Shown here: piece by piece, positions 16,209-22,656 of the stretch
How positions within the stretch are numbered: the first letter of the stretch is position 1
Layout: every line of letters begins with the position of its first letter
Assembly (NCBI GenBank): GCA_009774615.1
Contig: VSOC01000034.1
Coordinates: 10,499-33,154, forward strand
Source of the DNA: Lachnospiraceae bacterium
GTDB taxonomy: Bacteria; Bacillota; Clostridia; Lachnospirales; Lachnospiraceae
Reading direction: 5' to 3'
DNA: 22,656 bases
The notes under the pieces: generated by a model
What the model saw: the letters and a program-made list of their open reading frames with translations, nothing else
Database searches by the model: none
What the model was told of the DNA's origin: nothing
Translations under genes and position numbers: made by a program

Positions 16209-18791
16209 CTAATTATGACGAATGGTTCTTTTTAATAATTCCATATCAATCGGCTTGGCAACATGGGCATTCATCCCTGCATCCAGGGCATCTTTTACAT
16301 CTTCAGCAAATGCATTCGCTGTCATGGCAATCACCGGGATTTCTCCGGCATCACTCCGCGGCAGGGCGCGGATCGCCCTGGTCGCCTGATAACCATTCAT
16401 TACCGGCATCTGGACATCCATTAATATCGCATCAAATTCTCCCTGTGCCGCCGCACGAAAACGCTCCACGGCCAATGCACCATTTTCCACAATTTCACAG
16501 CTGGCGTGTTCAAGGCTCAACAGTTCCGATAAAATCTCTGCATTGATTTCATTATCCTCGGCAACCAGAAAATGCATTCCCTCCAGGCTTTTGTCCGGCA
16601 CTGGTTCGATTTCCTTATTTTCCTGCTTATACCTGGCCTGCATTTCGAGAATCTTTTCCTTAAATGCCGATACAAAAAACGGTTTGGAAAGAATCCCCAT
16701 ATTTTCTTCGTGAACAATCTCCTCGTGAATTTCTTCCCCGTCATAAGCGGTTAAGAACAAAATCGGAACAGGTTCAGGGATGAGTTCGCGGATTTTTTCT
16801 GCGGTTTCGCCCCCGTCCATGCCCGGCATCTTCCAGTCAAGCAAGATCATCTGGTAAACACATTCTGCGCCGGAATTCTCTAAAAGGATGCGGACAGCTT
16901 CCTCTCCCCCGAAGGCAGCATCCACAACAACCCCGGTTTCCTTCATCAGGGTCTGTATGCCCTCACAGATTTCCCGGTCGTCATCCACCACGAAAATCCG
17001 ATAAATTCCATGGTTTTCCCAGAACTGTTCGTCCTCTCGCCCGTCGGGTATGCGCAGTTCCAGTTCCACCCTAAAAAGGCTTCCCTGATCTACTTCACTG
17101 GTCACTTCGATCGTTCCGCCCATAAGTTCCACGATGTTCTTCGTAATTGCCATCCCCAGCCCTGTTCCCTGCACTTTATTCGTTGTGCTGTTCTCTGCCC
17201 GGGTAAAGGCATCAAAAATAGTTTTAAGATATTCCTGTGTCATCCCGTAGCCGTCATCTTCCACCTCAATACGAATGTGTTCAAACTGACTGGAATGCTG
17301 CTTTAATCCAATGATACGAAACCAGATATTTCCCCCTTCCGGCGTATATTTTACCGCATTGGACAGAAGGTTAATTAAAATCTGGTTGATCCTTGTTTCA
17401 TCTCCGATAAGATACTCATGCTTGATATCCTTTACGCTTACATAAAAGTTCTGTCCTCTGGCTGCCGCCATCGGACGGATAATGGCATCGACCGAGGACA
17501 CCAGATCATTTAAGGTAAATTCGCCAATCGTCAGCACAACCTTCCCGCTCTCAATCTTGGAAACGTCCAGGACATCATTAATCAGGCTGAGCAGATGCTG
17601 ACCAGAAGACATAATCTTTCTTGTATACTCCCTGACCTTCACCGAATTTTCGGCATCCTTGGCCAGCAAAGTCGTAAAACCAAGAATAGCATTCATCGGG
17701 GTACGGATATCGTGGGACATATTGGAGAGAAAGGTCGTTTTGGAATTGCTGGCAATCTGTGCTGCCTGCAGAGCTTCGGCAAGCTGCTTGTTATGCACCT
17801 CCCGCTCCTCTTCCTGTTCTCTGCGGATTCTATTCTGTTCTTTCTGATTAAAATAATACAGGGTACAGCAGAGAAAAAATGCCGCAAGAGTAACCAGCAT
17901 AACCACAAAAATATTCTGATTAACTGTCCTTCCCTCCTGCTGGATCGCCTCAATAGGAACATAGCCAATCAAATAAATCGCACCGTTATTCACCGACCAC
18001 ATATAAATCAGCGAATCCTTATTCTGAATCTTATGGTAAAACATCAGATTCTTTCCCTGTTTTACCTTTTGTTCAACCTCGTCCTGGATTTCCTTTTCCA
18101 AAATATTATTCGCACGATAAAAATCCTGCAGATTTAAATGGCCTGCATTCCTTTCCCCTCTACCTTTGGGCTTGAGCAAAAGCCTTTCATTCTCGGCATC
18201 CATAATGTAAAGCATCGCATACCCGTCGTAAAACTCGCGGGGCAGTGCTTCCTCAAAGGAATCATAAATATATTCGACATAAAGTGTCCCAATCTCTTTT
18301 TCACCTTCAAGCACCGGCGACTTCATCGTATAGGCCCAGGTTCCCATATCATTAAGATAGGAAACCGAAACCGGCAGCCCATTCACTGTCTTCCCCCTGG
18401 AAAAATCCAGGCCTTCTTCGGTAAATACCTCACCTGTATTTGAAAAACCCTCTGTTTCTCCCGCAAAAATCATGGATACCTTGACCAGGGTTTTATTTTT
18501 CTTATAAGAGCGGATAAAACCCTCCAGATCTTCAAACATCACTGCTTCCTGGGCAATCAGCTTCTGAAACTCCGCTTCCTTCTCTAAAATAGCCTCTATC
18601 GTGCCCTTAACCAGGCCCAGGCTTTCACTTAAATTATTGATTGCCGAAGCGGACATCTCCGACGATATCTTCCGGGCAACAGAAAAAACAACCATTCCCA
18701 GGATACAAAAAACCAAAATAATGGATAAAATTAAAGATAACCCCTTACTATCCTTATCCTTGTTCCATTCTCCTCTTTGCCTGCCTGCCAC
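16209..18791 (-). CDS. Hybrid sensor histidine kinase with two receiver domains
   Basis: About 860 residues from a GTG at 18791, which has GAGG 8 nt upstream. A longer TTG start at 18854 lacks a ribosome binding site. Two membrane segments (about 19-39 and 292-314) enclose an extracellular Cache-like sensor domain. Then come a short coiled linker, HisKA with FLSNMSHDIRTP (His at about 360), and HATPase_c with an N box NLLSNAVKY and G boxes DDGYGM and GTGLGM. Receiver 1 has VVDDD, phosphoacceptor Asp in LLDWKMPGMDG (about 652) and Lys in LSKP. Receiver 2 has AEDNE, Asp in LMDVQMPVMNG (about 792) and Lys in AKPID. There is no HPt domain or DNA-binding output, so the signal must pass to a separate HPt or regulator, or act by protein contact. 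The solute-binding lipoprotein encoded next is a plausible partner of the external domain. Confidence 0.93.
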   Translation of the reverse strand: MAGRQRGEWNKDKDSKGLSLILSIILVFCILGMVVFSVARKISSEMSASAINNLSESLGLVKGTIEAILEKEAEFQKLIAQEAVMFEDLEGFIRSYKKNKTLVKVSMIFAGETEGFSNTGEVFTEEGLDFSRGKTVNGLPVSVSYLNDMGTWAYTMKSPVLEGEKEIGTLYVEYIYDSFEEALPREFYDGYAMLYIMDAENERLLLKPKGRGERNAGHLNLQDFYRANNILEKEIQDEVEQKVKQGKNLMFYHKIQNKDSLIYMWSVNNGAIYLIGYVPIEAIQQEGRTVNQNIFVVMLVTLAAFFLCCTLYYFNQKEQNRIRREQEEEREVHNKQLAEALQAAQIASNSKTTFLSNMSHDIRTPMNAILGFTTLLAKDAENSVKVREYTRKIMSSGQHLLSLINDVLDVSKIESGKVVLTIGEFTLNDLVSSVDAIIRPMAAARGQNFYVSVKDIKHEYLIGDETRINQILINLLSNAVKYTPEGGNIWFRIIGLKQHSSQFEHIRIEVEDDGYGMTQEYLKTIFDAFTRAENSTTNKVQGTGLGMAITKNIVELMGGTIEVTSEVDQGSLFRVELELRIPDGREDEQFWENHGIYRIFVVDDDREICEGIQTLMKETGVVVDAAFGGEEAVRILLENSGAECVYQMILLDWKMPGMDGGETAEKIRELIPEPVPILFLTAYDGEEIHEEIVHEENMGILSKPFFVSAFKEKILEMQARYKQENKEIEPVPDKSLEGMHFLVAEDNEINAEILSELLSLEHASCEIVENGALAVERFRAAAQGEFDAILMDVQMPVMNGYQATRAIRALPRSDAGEIPVIAMTANAFAEDVKDALDAGMNAHVAKPIDMELLKRTIRHN

Positions 18792-18921
18792 GTTCTGCAC
18801 CTCAAATCCAATATACTCCACAACCCATGCAAACTTCCCGGACACCCCCGGCAATCCAGGTTATATACATCTTGGTAATTATGCCATTATTCGCATGGCT
18901 TGCAGTAACGTAATTTCCTCT

Positions 18922-18951
18922 ATTGTAGCAGAAAGGGAGGGCAGATGTCAA
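18922..18951 (-). promoter_or_regulatory. Strong promoter of the hybrid kinase
   Basis: On the minus strand TTGACA (18951-18946) and TACAAT (18927-18922) are separated by 18 nt, with TGC before the -10. The start site near 18915 gives a leader of about 125 nt to the GTG. The leader contains a small GCCAT / ATGGC hairpin at 18899-18883. The solute-binding gene is probably read from the same promoter. Confidence 0.8.
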
Positions 18952-19044
18952 TTTTTTCTGTTTCCAGAAGTCGGAAAATCATGCAGCATTTGTCCAACAG
19001 CTTCCTGAAAAAATTATCTTCAGAGAACTTTTATCAAGGGTAAA

Positions 19045-19092
19045 CTAAAAAATGCAGGTCAACTGTCTTAACAAAAACAGTTTACCTGCATT
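19045..19092 (-). terminator. Rho-independent terminator of the chemoreceptor/FMN-binding operon
   Basis: On the minus strand AATGCAGGTAAACTG pairs with CAGTTGACCTGCATT (15 bp, one mismatch) around a T/A-rich 12-nt loop, followed by TTTTTT. It lies about 125 nt past the stop of the FMN-binding gene. The stretch between (19093-19215) holds no gene I can support. Confidence 0.88.
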
Positions 19093-19215
19093 ATCTGCGT
19101 GCAATAGATAATCACTTCTCCCGACTGCTTTTATGTGCCTGCACAATTTCAGCAGCAGACAAACTGACAATAAATTTCTTTATATCATTTCCAATCAGAA
19201 AATGTCCTTTTGTCT

Positions 19216-19659
19216 TTAATGCGTGGTATCTATAAATACAATACTGGAATCCCCCTTCCGGGCCTGCTCCAGCACTGCCTGGGCCAGTATCTGAAAGGAT
19301 GCATGGGAAGATGACGCTCCAGTAATTGCATCAATGCTGCCCTCGCCCTGTCCTTCCAGAAGCTGGTTTGCGTAATATCTGGTATACTCATTGGGATAGG
19401 TCCCGTCAGAATGAAGCATTGTCTGCATATAGGCATTATCCCAACTCTTGATGAAACCACTGGCGTTCTCTGCATTATACTCCACCGAAACAATATTTCC
19501 GCCCTTTACCAGGATAGTGATATATTCCTTCCAGCCATAGTTGAATTCTTCCGCCTGGGCGGTGTAATATCCATCCTGAAGCCTTGGCTGATCCCCGCAA
19601 GCCGTCAGCAACGACATCATCAGAAGCAGGCTTAAAAATATGGCAACGATCCGTTTCAT
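19216..19659 (-). CDS. FMN-binding domain lipoprotein
   Basis: A 147-residue protein starting at the ATG at 19659, 11 nt after GGAG. An upstream GTG at 19668 overlaps the chemoreceptor stop codon but sits only 2 nt from the ribosome binding site. The signal peptide MKRIVAIFLSLLLMMSLLTAC ends in a lipobox with Cys21. The mature part is a compact FMN_bind-type domain: DGYYTAQAEEFNYGW, ITILVKGGNIVSVEYNAE in two strands, then SIDAITGASSS (about 108-118). D-x-x-T-G-A-S fits the D-x-x-[ST]-G-A-[ST] flavinylation motif, in which the last Ser/Thr receives FMN by a phosphoester bond from an ApbE transferase. It should be membrane-tethered outside the cell. It appears co-transcribed with, and translationally linked to, the chemoreceptor. 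An extracytosolic electron carrier or redox sensor is an inference. No ApbE gene is in the window. Confidence 0.87.
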   Translation of the reverse strand: MKRIVAIFLSLLLMMSLLTACGDQPRLQDGYYTAQAEEFNYGWKEYITILVKGGNIVSVEYNAENASGFIKSWDNAYMQTMLHSDGTYPNEYTRYYANQLLEGQGEGSIDAITGASSSHASFQILAQAVLEQARKGDSSIVFIDTTH

Positions 19660-19667
19660 CCGCTTCA

Positions 19668-21689
19668 CTACTCCTTCAAAACAAATTTTTGTACCTGGGC
19701 CTGAAGCGCCTCGGCTTCTTTGGCCAAAGAACCGCTGGACTGTTCTGTTTCCCCTGCGTTTTGCAGATTGCGGTCTGCGATAGCAGAGATGACAGCAATC
19801 TTTTCTTCCATTGCAGTTAAGGCAGATTCCTGCCCGTGCACCGCCTCCACCAGATGATCTGAAATTGTGCTGATCTGTGTGGAAACATCGGAAATCGCCT
19901 GAAGAGAAGCGGCAGTATCCGCAGTCAGCACCACGCCGGTCTGAATGATCGACTTGGTGTTGTTGACCATTTCCGTCGCTCTCTGCGCAGCCTCAGCGCT
20001 TTTTTCCGCCAACCGTTTTACTTCATTGGCCACAACCGCAAAACCCTTTCCGGAAACCCCGGCCCGAGCCGCCTCCACAGAAGCGTTAAGGGACAGGATG
20101 TTGGTTTGGAAGGCGATATCCTCAATGTCCTTTGCAATCTTGGTGATCTGCTGCGCATTAGCGCTGATGTCATCCATAGCGGAGGACAAGGTGGTCATCT
20201 GCTCGTTGGCGTTTTGAATACGGCGGGCGATCTCCTCCGTCTGAGAACGGGTCTTCCCGCTGCTGTCCACAACAGCGACCAGCCGCTCCTTCACATGGCT
20301 CACCTCGCAGACCAGTTCCTCAGTAGACTGATTCTGCTCCAGAGATGCCTGGTGCAGCTGTGCGGACTGCCCGTTCAGCTGCTCCGCCATTGCAGTAAGC
20401 CGGCCTGCGGCGGCGCGGAATCCAAGAAGGGTTTCGTTCATAGACTGGGCAATGGTATACAGGCTGCTGCGGATCAGCACAAAATCCCCCTTATAGTCCA
20501 CCTGGGGGCCGGTACGCAGGTCACCGTCCGCAACGCGGGTCAATACCTGCTGGATATCGGATATGTACCGGTTCACACTCTCCAGCGTATCGTCCAGGGT
20601 CTGTGTCATGACTTCCAGTTCATCTCCCGTGCTGACAGGAAGCACCTCTGTATGCAGATCGCCGTTGGAAAGAGCCACCATCCGGTCGGTTACCCGCTTC
20701 ACCGGGCGGGAGATAGAGCGGGCAAACCTCAGGATCAGCAGGACAGAAACCATAAGTCCCGCCAGTGTGGCAAGGATGGAAACCAACATGGCTCCATTGA
20801 TAAAGTGGCTGTAATCTGACTTGGGGATCTGGATAACCAGCGACCACTGGGTTCCCCGGATGGGTGAAAAAGCCACCAGCATCATTTCTCCGTCGACGGA
20901 AAATTCCACGGCTCCCGTTTCTCTGGTAGTAACCCGTTTCACCGCGTCCCCATTGCCGCCGCTGAGCTGAACCAGTGAGTTCTGATTGAGAACTACTGAC
21001 TGATTGGGGTGGCCAGTGACAACACCCTCCTGGTTAACCATATAGGCCATACCGCTTCTGCCTAAATTGATGCTGCTGATAACGTCGTTGAGCATGTCAT
21101 ACTTATAGACTCCCATCATATAGAGCACGGTTTCTCCGTTTTCCTTAATCGGCATGCCCATGGTAATGCCTAGCTTGCCCTGAAAGAGGGTGGAGGCGTT
21201 AGTGGTCAGATTGTCCGTTTCCTTCAGCAGCACAAAAAAATCATGGTCCAGGTTTTCCGGCGCACCATCGATCCCCTGTACCAGCCGCCCGTCCAGGTCG
21301 TATAGAGCAAGCGTATAAAATTCATAGATTTCCGCCGCTTCCTTCAGAACCTCGCTGCGGTTCTCCCTGGTGGCGGCAGCATCCGGACGGGACTTCCCGT
21401 CCTGGCCAACGACAAACACCGTTTCTATCCCATGGTCGCCGGCCAGCGTCATCATGCGGTCGGCCAACATATGGATATTAGCTTCCACTGTCTTGGCTGA
21501 CTGCCGGGCCATGGGCTGAAGGCTGTCCAGCAAGATACTGTTGGTCAATGATTGCAGTGACACAGCCATAATCACGCAGCATATGACCACTAAAATCAAA
21601 ATATTTAGCGTTGTATTGCGCAATATCCGCCTGTTCAGGCTCCTTTTTCTCCCCTGCCCGGTGAGGGAGGCTGCTTCCTTTCCTGTCAT
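19668..21689 (-). CDS. Methyl-accepting chemotaxis protein with dCache sensor
   Basis: A 673-residue chemoreceptor. The ATG at 21689 follows AAAGGAG at about 10 nt. A longer frame from 21755 has no ribosome binding site. Order: TM1 about 28-48 (ILILVVICCVIMAV), an extracellular dCache-like domain about 50-295 (QDGKSRPD, YDLDGRLVQ, GITMGMPIKENGE, GRSGMAYMVNQEG, FSPIRGTQWSLVIQI), TM2 about 298-321, a HAMP domain (RPVKRVTDRMVALSNGDL) with a second HAMP-like stretch (VLTRVADGDLRTG), then the cytoplasmic coiled-coil. The conserved signalling tip is EDIAFQTNILSLNASVEAA with ARAGVSGKGFAVVANEVKRL, which binds CheA/CheW. No C-terminal CheR-binding pentapeptide is visible. Double-Cache ligands are often amino acids or other small molecules, but this one is unknown. 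It supports a motile host. Confidence 0.95.
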   Translation of the reverse strand: MTGKEAASLTGQGRKRSLNRRILRNTTLNILILVVICCVIMAVSLQSLTNSILLDSLQPMARQSAKTVEANIHMLADRMMTLAGDHGIETVFVVGQDGKSRPDAAATRENRSEVLKEAAEIYEFYTLALYDLDGRLVQGIDGAPENLDHDFFVLLKETDNLTTNASTLFQGKLGITMGMPIKENGETVLYMMGVYKYDMLNDVISSINLGRSGMAYMVNQEGVVTGHPNQSVVLNQNSLVQLSGGNGDAVKRVTTRETGAVEFSVDGEMMLVAFSPIRGTQWSLVIQIPKSDYSHFINGAMLVSILATLAGLMVSVLLILRFARSISRPVKRVTDRMVALSNGDLHTEVLPVSTGDELEVMTQTLDDTLESVNRYISDIQQVLTRVADGDLRTGPQVDYKGDFVLIRSSLYTIAQSMNETLLGFRAAAGRLTAMAEQLNGQSAQLHQASLEQNQSTEELVCEVSHVKERLVAVVDSSGKTRSQTEEIARRIQNANEQMTTLSSAMDDISANAQQITKIAKDIEDIAFQTNILSLNASVEAARAGVSGKGFAVVANEVKRLAEKSAEAAQRATEMVNNTKSIIQTGVVLTADTAASLQAISDVSTQISTISDHLVEAVHGQESALTAMEEKIAVISAIADRNLQNAGETEQSSGSLAKEAEALQAQVQKFVLKE

Positions 21690-21774
21690 GTTCCTGCCGC
21701 TCCTTTTCTGGATAATTTTTCGATAGACCACAAGAAAAGCCGCTCGTTCCACCATTCAAAATTTACAAACTTTT

Positions 21775-22152
21775 CTACGCTGGCAGACGATAGACTTTTA
21801 GAGCATTATACCATAAATTTCCTGCTGAGGGAAGTATTTTTTCACGGCTGTGGGCAAAGTTTTCTTTCAGTAAATCAATTGCTTCTCTCCTTAAATCTGT
21901 CACTTTCATCTTCGGTATTGGCATACCATCCCATGTTCTACCCTGTGATTTCAGAATTGCTTTGTCCAGTTCTTTTCCTGTTATCGTTCTCATCGTGCTA
22001 CCAGAACGATAAAAATATTTACCATGACAGCTAATGAGGGACGGGTACTTGTCTACAATAATTTCAATGTATTGCAAGTCATTTTCGTATCGCAAATTGA
22101 CATCTGCTACAATGCCCATTGTATCTGTAATTTTATTTGGAATAGACTCCAA
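21775..22152 (-). pseudogene. Truncated AlbA_2 / Schlafen-type ATP-binding protein remnant
   Basis: An open stretch of 125 codons begins LESIPNKITDTMGIVADVNL and continues LQYIEIIVDKYPSLISCHGK, YFYRSGSTMRTITGKELDKA and GRTWDGMPIPKMKVTDLRREA. These fit the second half of an AlbA_2 (divergent AAA_4/Schlafen) domain, where the family normally has about 60 residues before IPNKI and a long C-terminal part after the RREA helix. Both are missing. After about residue 95 the sequence no longer looks like the family and overlaps the chemoreceptor promoter. The TTG at 22152 is probably an internal Leu codon rather than a start. The 5' end coincides with the end of the IS remnant, so insertion and deletion most likely broke the gene. 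Confidence 0.75.
21805..21838 (-). promoter_or_regulatory. Promoter of the chemoreceptor operon
   Basis: On the minus strand a perfect TATAAT (21810-21805) is preceded by TGG, an extended -10. TTCCCT lies 17 nt upstream as a weak -35. The start near 21798 gives a leader of about 109 nt before the ATG at 21689. The element sits within the last codons of the open AlbA_2-like remnant, which suggests the true remnant ends before it. Confidence 0.65.
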
Positions 22153-22510
22153 CTATAAATGAGCAAATTTAAAAAAGTGCACAATAAACCTATGCCACTA
22201 AAGCTATAACCTGCTCAAAGCCAATGTGCTTTGCTCCACACTGGTAGACGAAACGGACCCGCTCTTCCTGGATATGGCTATAAATATATGCATAGCCGTC
22301 TTCGAAAGACATGGTTTCACCGCATCCAGTACATGCAAGCAGATGGGCCAGCGACATCAGCAGCCAGTACCTCCTGATTCCCTGCGATGAGCGAACCTGA
22401 TACCGGTCAGATGCCAGCCTGTCCTTTGCCTGGCGGAAGAACACCTCCACTGGCCACCGTTCCACATATCTGTCAAGTATCTCCCGGGTGCTTAAAGAGA
22501 CATCCGCACT
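22153..22510 (-). mobile_element. 3' remnant of an insertion sequence
   Basis: The remnant consists of the C-terminal part of a DDE transposase plus about 37 nt up to 22153, where AlbA_2-type coding sequence begins abruptly. The right IS end probably lies at ACTATAAATGAGC or nearby. The left end is absent: transposase sequence gives way to LysE-family sequence near 22495-22510. No target-site duplication can be shown because one end is lost. Confidence 0.65.
22190..22510 (-). pseudogene. IS4-like DDE transposase, C-terminal fragment
   Basis: In frame with the TAG at 22190 the sequence reads ADVSLSTREILDRYVERWPV, EVFFRQAKDRLASDRYQVRS, SQGIRRYWLLMSLAHLLACT. This is the typical end of IS4-superfamily transposases, including the catalytic Glu region (W-x-V-E-x-F-F-R/K-Q) and the Y-Q-x-R-S motif. 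At most about 105 residues remain of an enzyme usually 350-450 long. The GTG at 22465 is an internal Val and not a real start. The product is not active. Confidence 0.82.
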
Positions 22511-22656
22511 CTTCCCGACACTGCCGGGATTTTGGCCGCCTCTCCTTTTCGGAAAAGCAGGTGGATTCCCATAAACAGAACAATGGTTCCCCCTGCCAGA
22601 TGGATGGCCGTCTGGTATTCCAAAAGGAAATCCGAAACCATAGTCAGGCCGAAAGC
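22492..22656 (-). pseudogene. LysE-family exporter, internal fragment cut by the IS
   Basis: The frame entering from the right edge reads AFGLTMVSDFLLEYQTAIHL, then AGGTIVLFMGIHLLFRKGEA and ends at TAA 22494-22492. The G-G-x-x-L-x-x-x-G-I-x-x-x-F pattern and the TMVSDFL lead match the third membrane region of LysE/RhtB amino-acid exporters, as I recall them. The last residues (about VRMSL) are read from IS sequence out of frame. The gene's 5' part lies beyond the window and its 3' half is missing. Confidence 0.65.

Noticed and set aside
18792..18854. Longer kinase start at TTG 18854
   Set aside because: No ribosome binding site precedes it, whereas GTG 18791 has GAGG at ideal spacing and places the first membrane segment near the N-terminus.
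19112..19345. Open frame on the minus strand running past the end of the FMN-binding gene (ending ..AHKSSREK)
   Set aside because: About 78 codons lie free of stops, but there is no start codon with a ribosome binding site, most of it overlaps the real gene in another frame, and no recognisable domain is seen. Chance is the simplest reading, although a remnant of an older gene cannot be excluded.
21690..21800. Possible sigma-28 promoter for the chemoreceptor (TAAAAGTC with downstream GCCAGCG)
   Set aside because: Only the TAAA part fits. The -10 element matches about three of eight positions, and the perfect extended TATAAT at 21805-21810 is a better promoter.

Overview
The window looks like a chromosome segment from a low-to-mid GC, Gram-positive anaerobe, most likely a motile Lachnospiraceae/Clostridia relative. 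The reasons are lipobox-type lipoproteins, a Cna-B surface protein with a Gram-positive signal peptide, a BTAD (SARP-type) regulator with a cyclase-like tail, a DUF1576 membrane protein, a chemoreceptor, and a near-consensus sigma-28 (SigD/FliA) promoter. The taxonomic call is an inference. No rRNA, tRNA or CRISPR array was seen.

Layout. (1) Positions 9250 to 1, minus strand: a three-gene cluster of a BTAD regulator, a 60-residue small protein whose ATG lies one base after the regulator stop, and a giant surface protein of at least 2563 residues that runs off the left edge. (2) 9251-9673: a candidate regulator promoter, a minus-strand terminator and a degenerate 14-bp tandem repeat. (3) 9674-11134, minus: a DUF1576 polytopic membrane protein with an internal duplication, divergent from (4) 11407-13862, plus: an MBOAT O-acyltransferase followed by an SGNH/DltD-like partner, a surface-glycan acylation pair. 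(5) 14021-14644, plus: a 207-residue protein with a sigma-28-type promoter and its own terminator. (6) 18791 to 14728, minus: a hybrid histidine kinase with two receiver domains, a structured 155-nt spacer, and a solute-binding lipoprotein without permease or ATPase genes. (7) 21689 to 19216, minus: a dCache chemoreceptor translationally linked to an FMN-binding lipoprotein, with a strong promoter at one end and a terminator at the other. (8) 21775-22656: a scar of three truncated remnants, an AlbA_2/Schlafen-type ATP-binding protein, the 3' end of an IS transposase, and a LysE-family exporter.

Taken together, the window is devoted to the cell surface and to sensing: adhesion, envelope polymer acylation, ligand-binding lipoproteins, a phosphorelay kinase and chemotaxis. 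The least explained unit is the regulator/small protein/giant adhesin cluster. Its regulator ends in what looks like a degenerate GGDEF-type domain, and its small protein is of unknown function.
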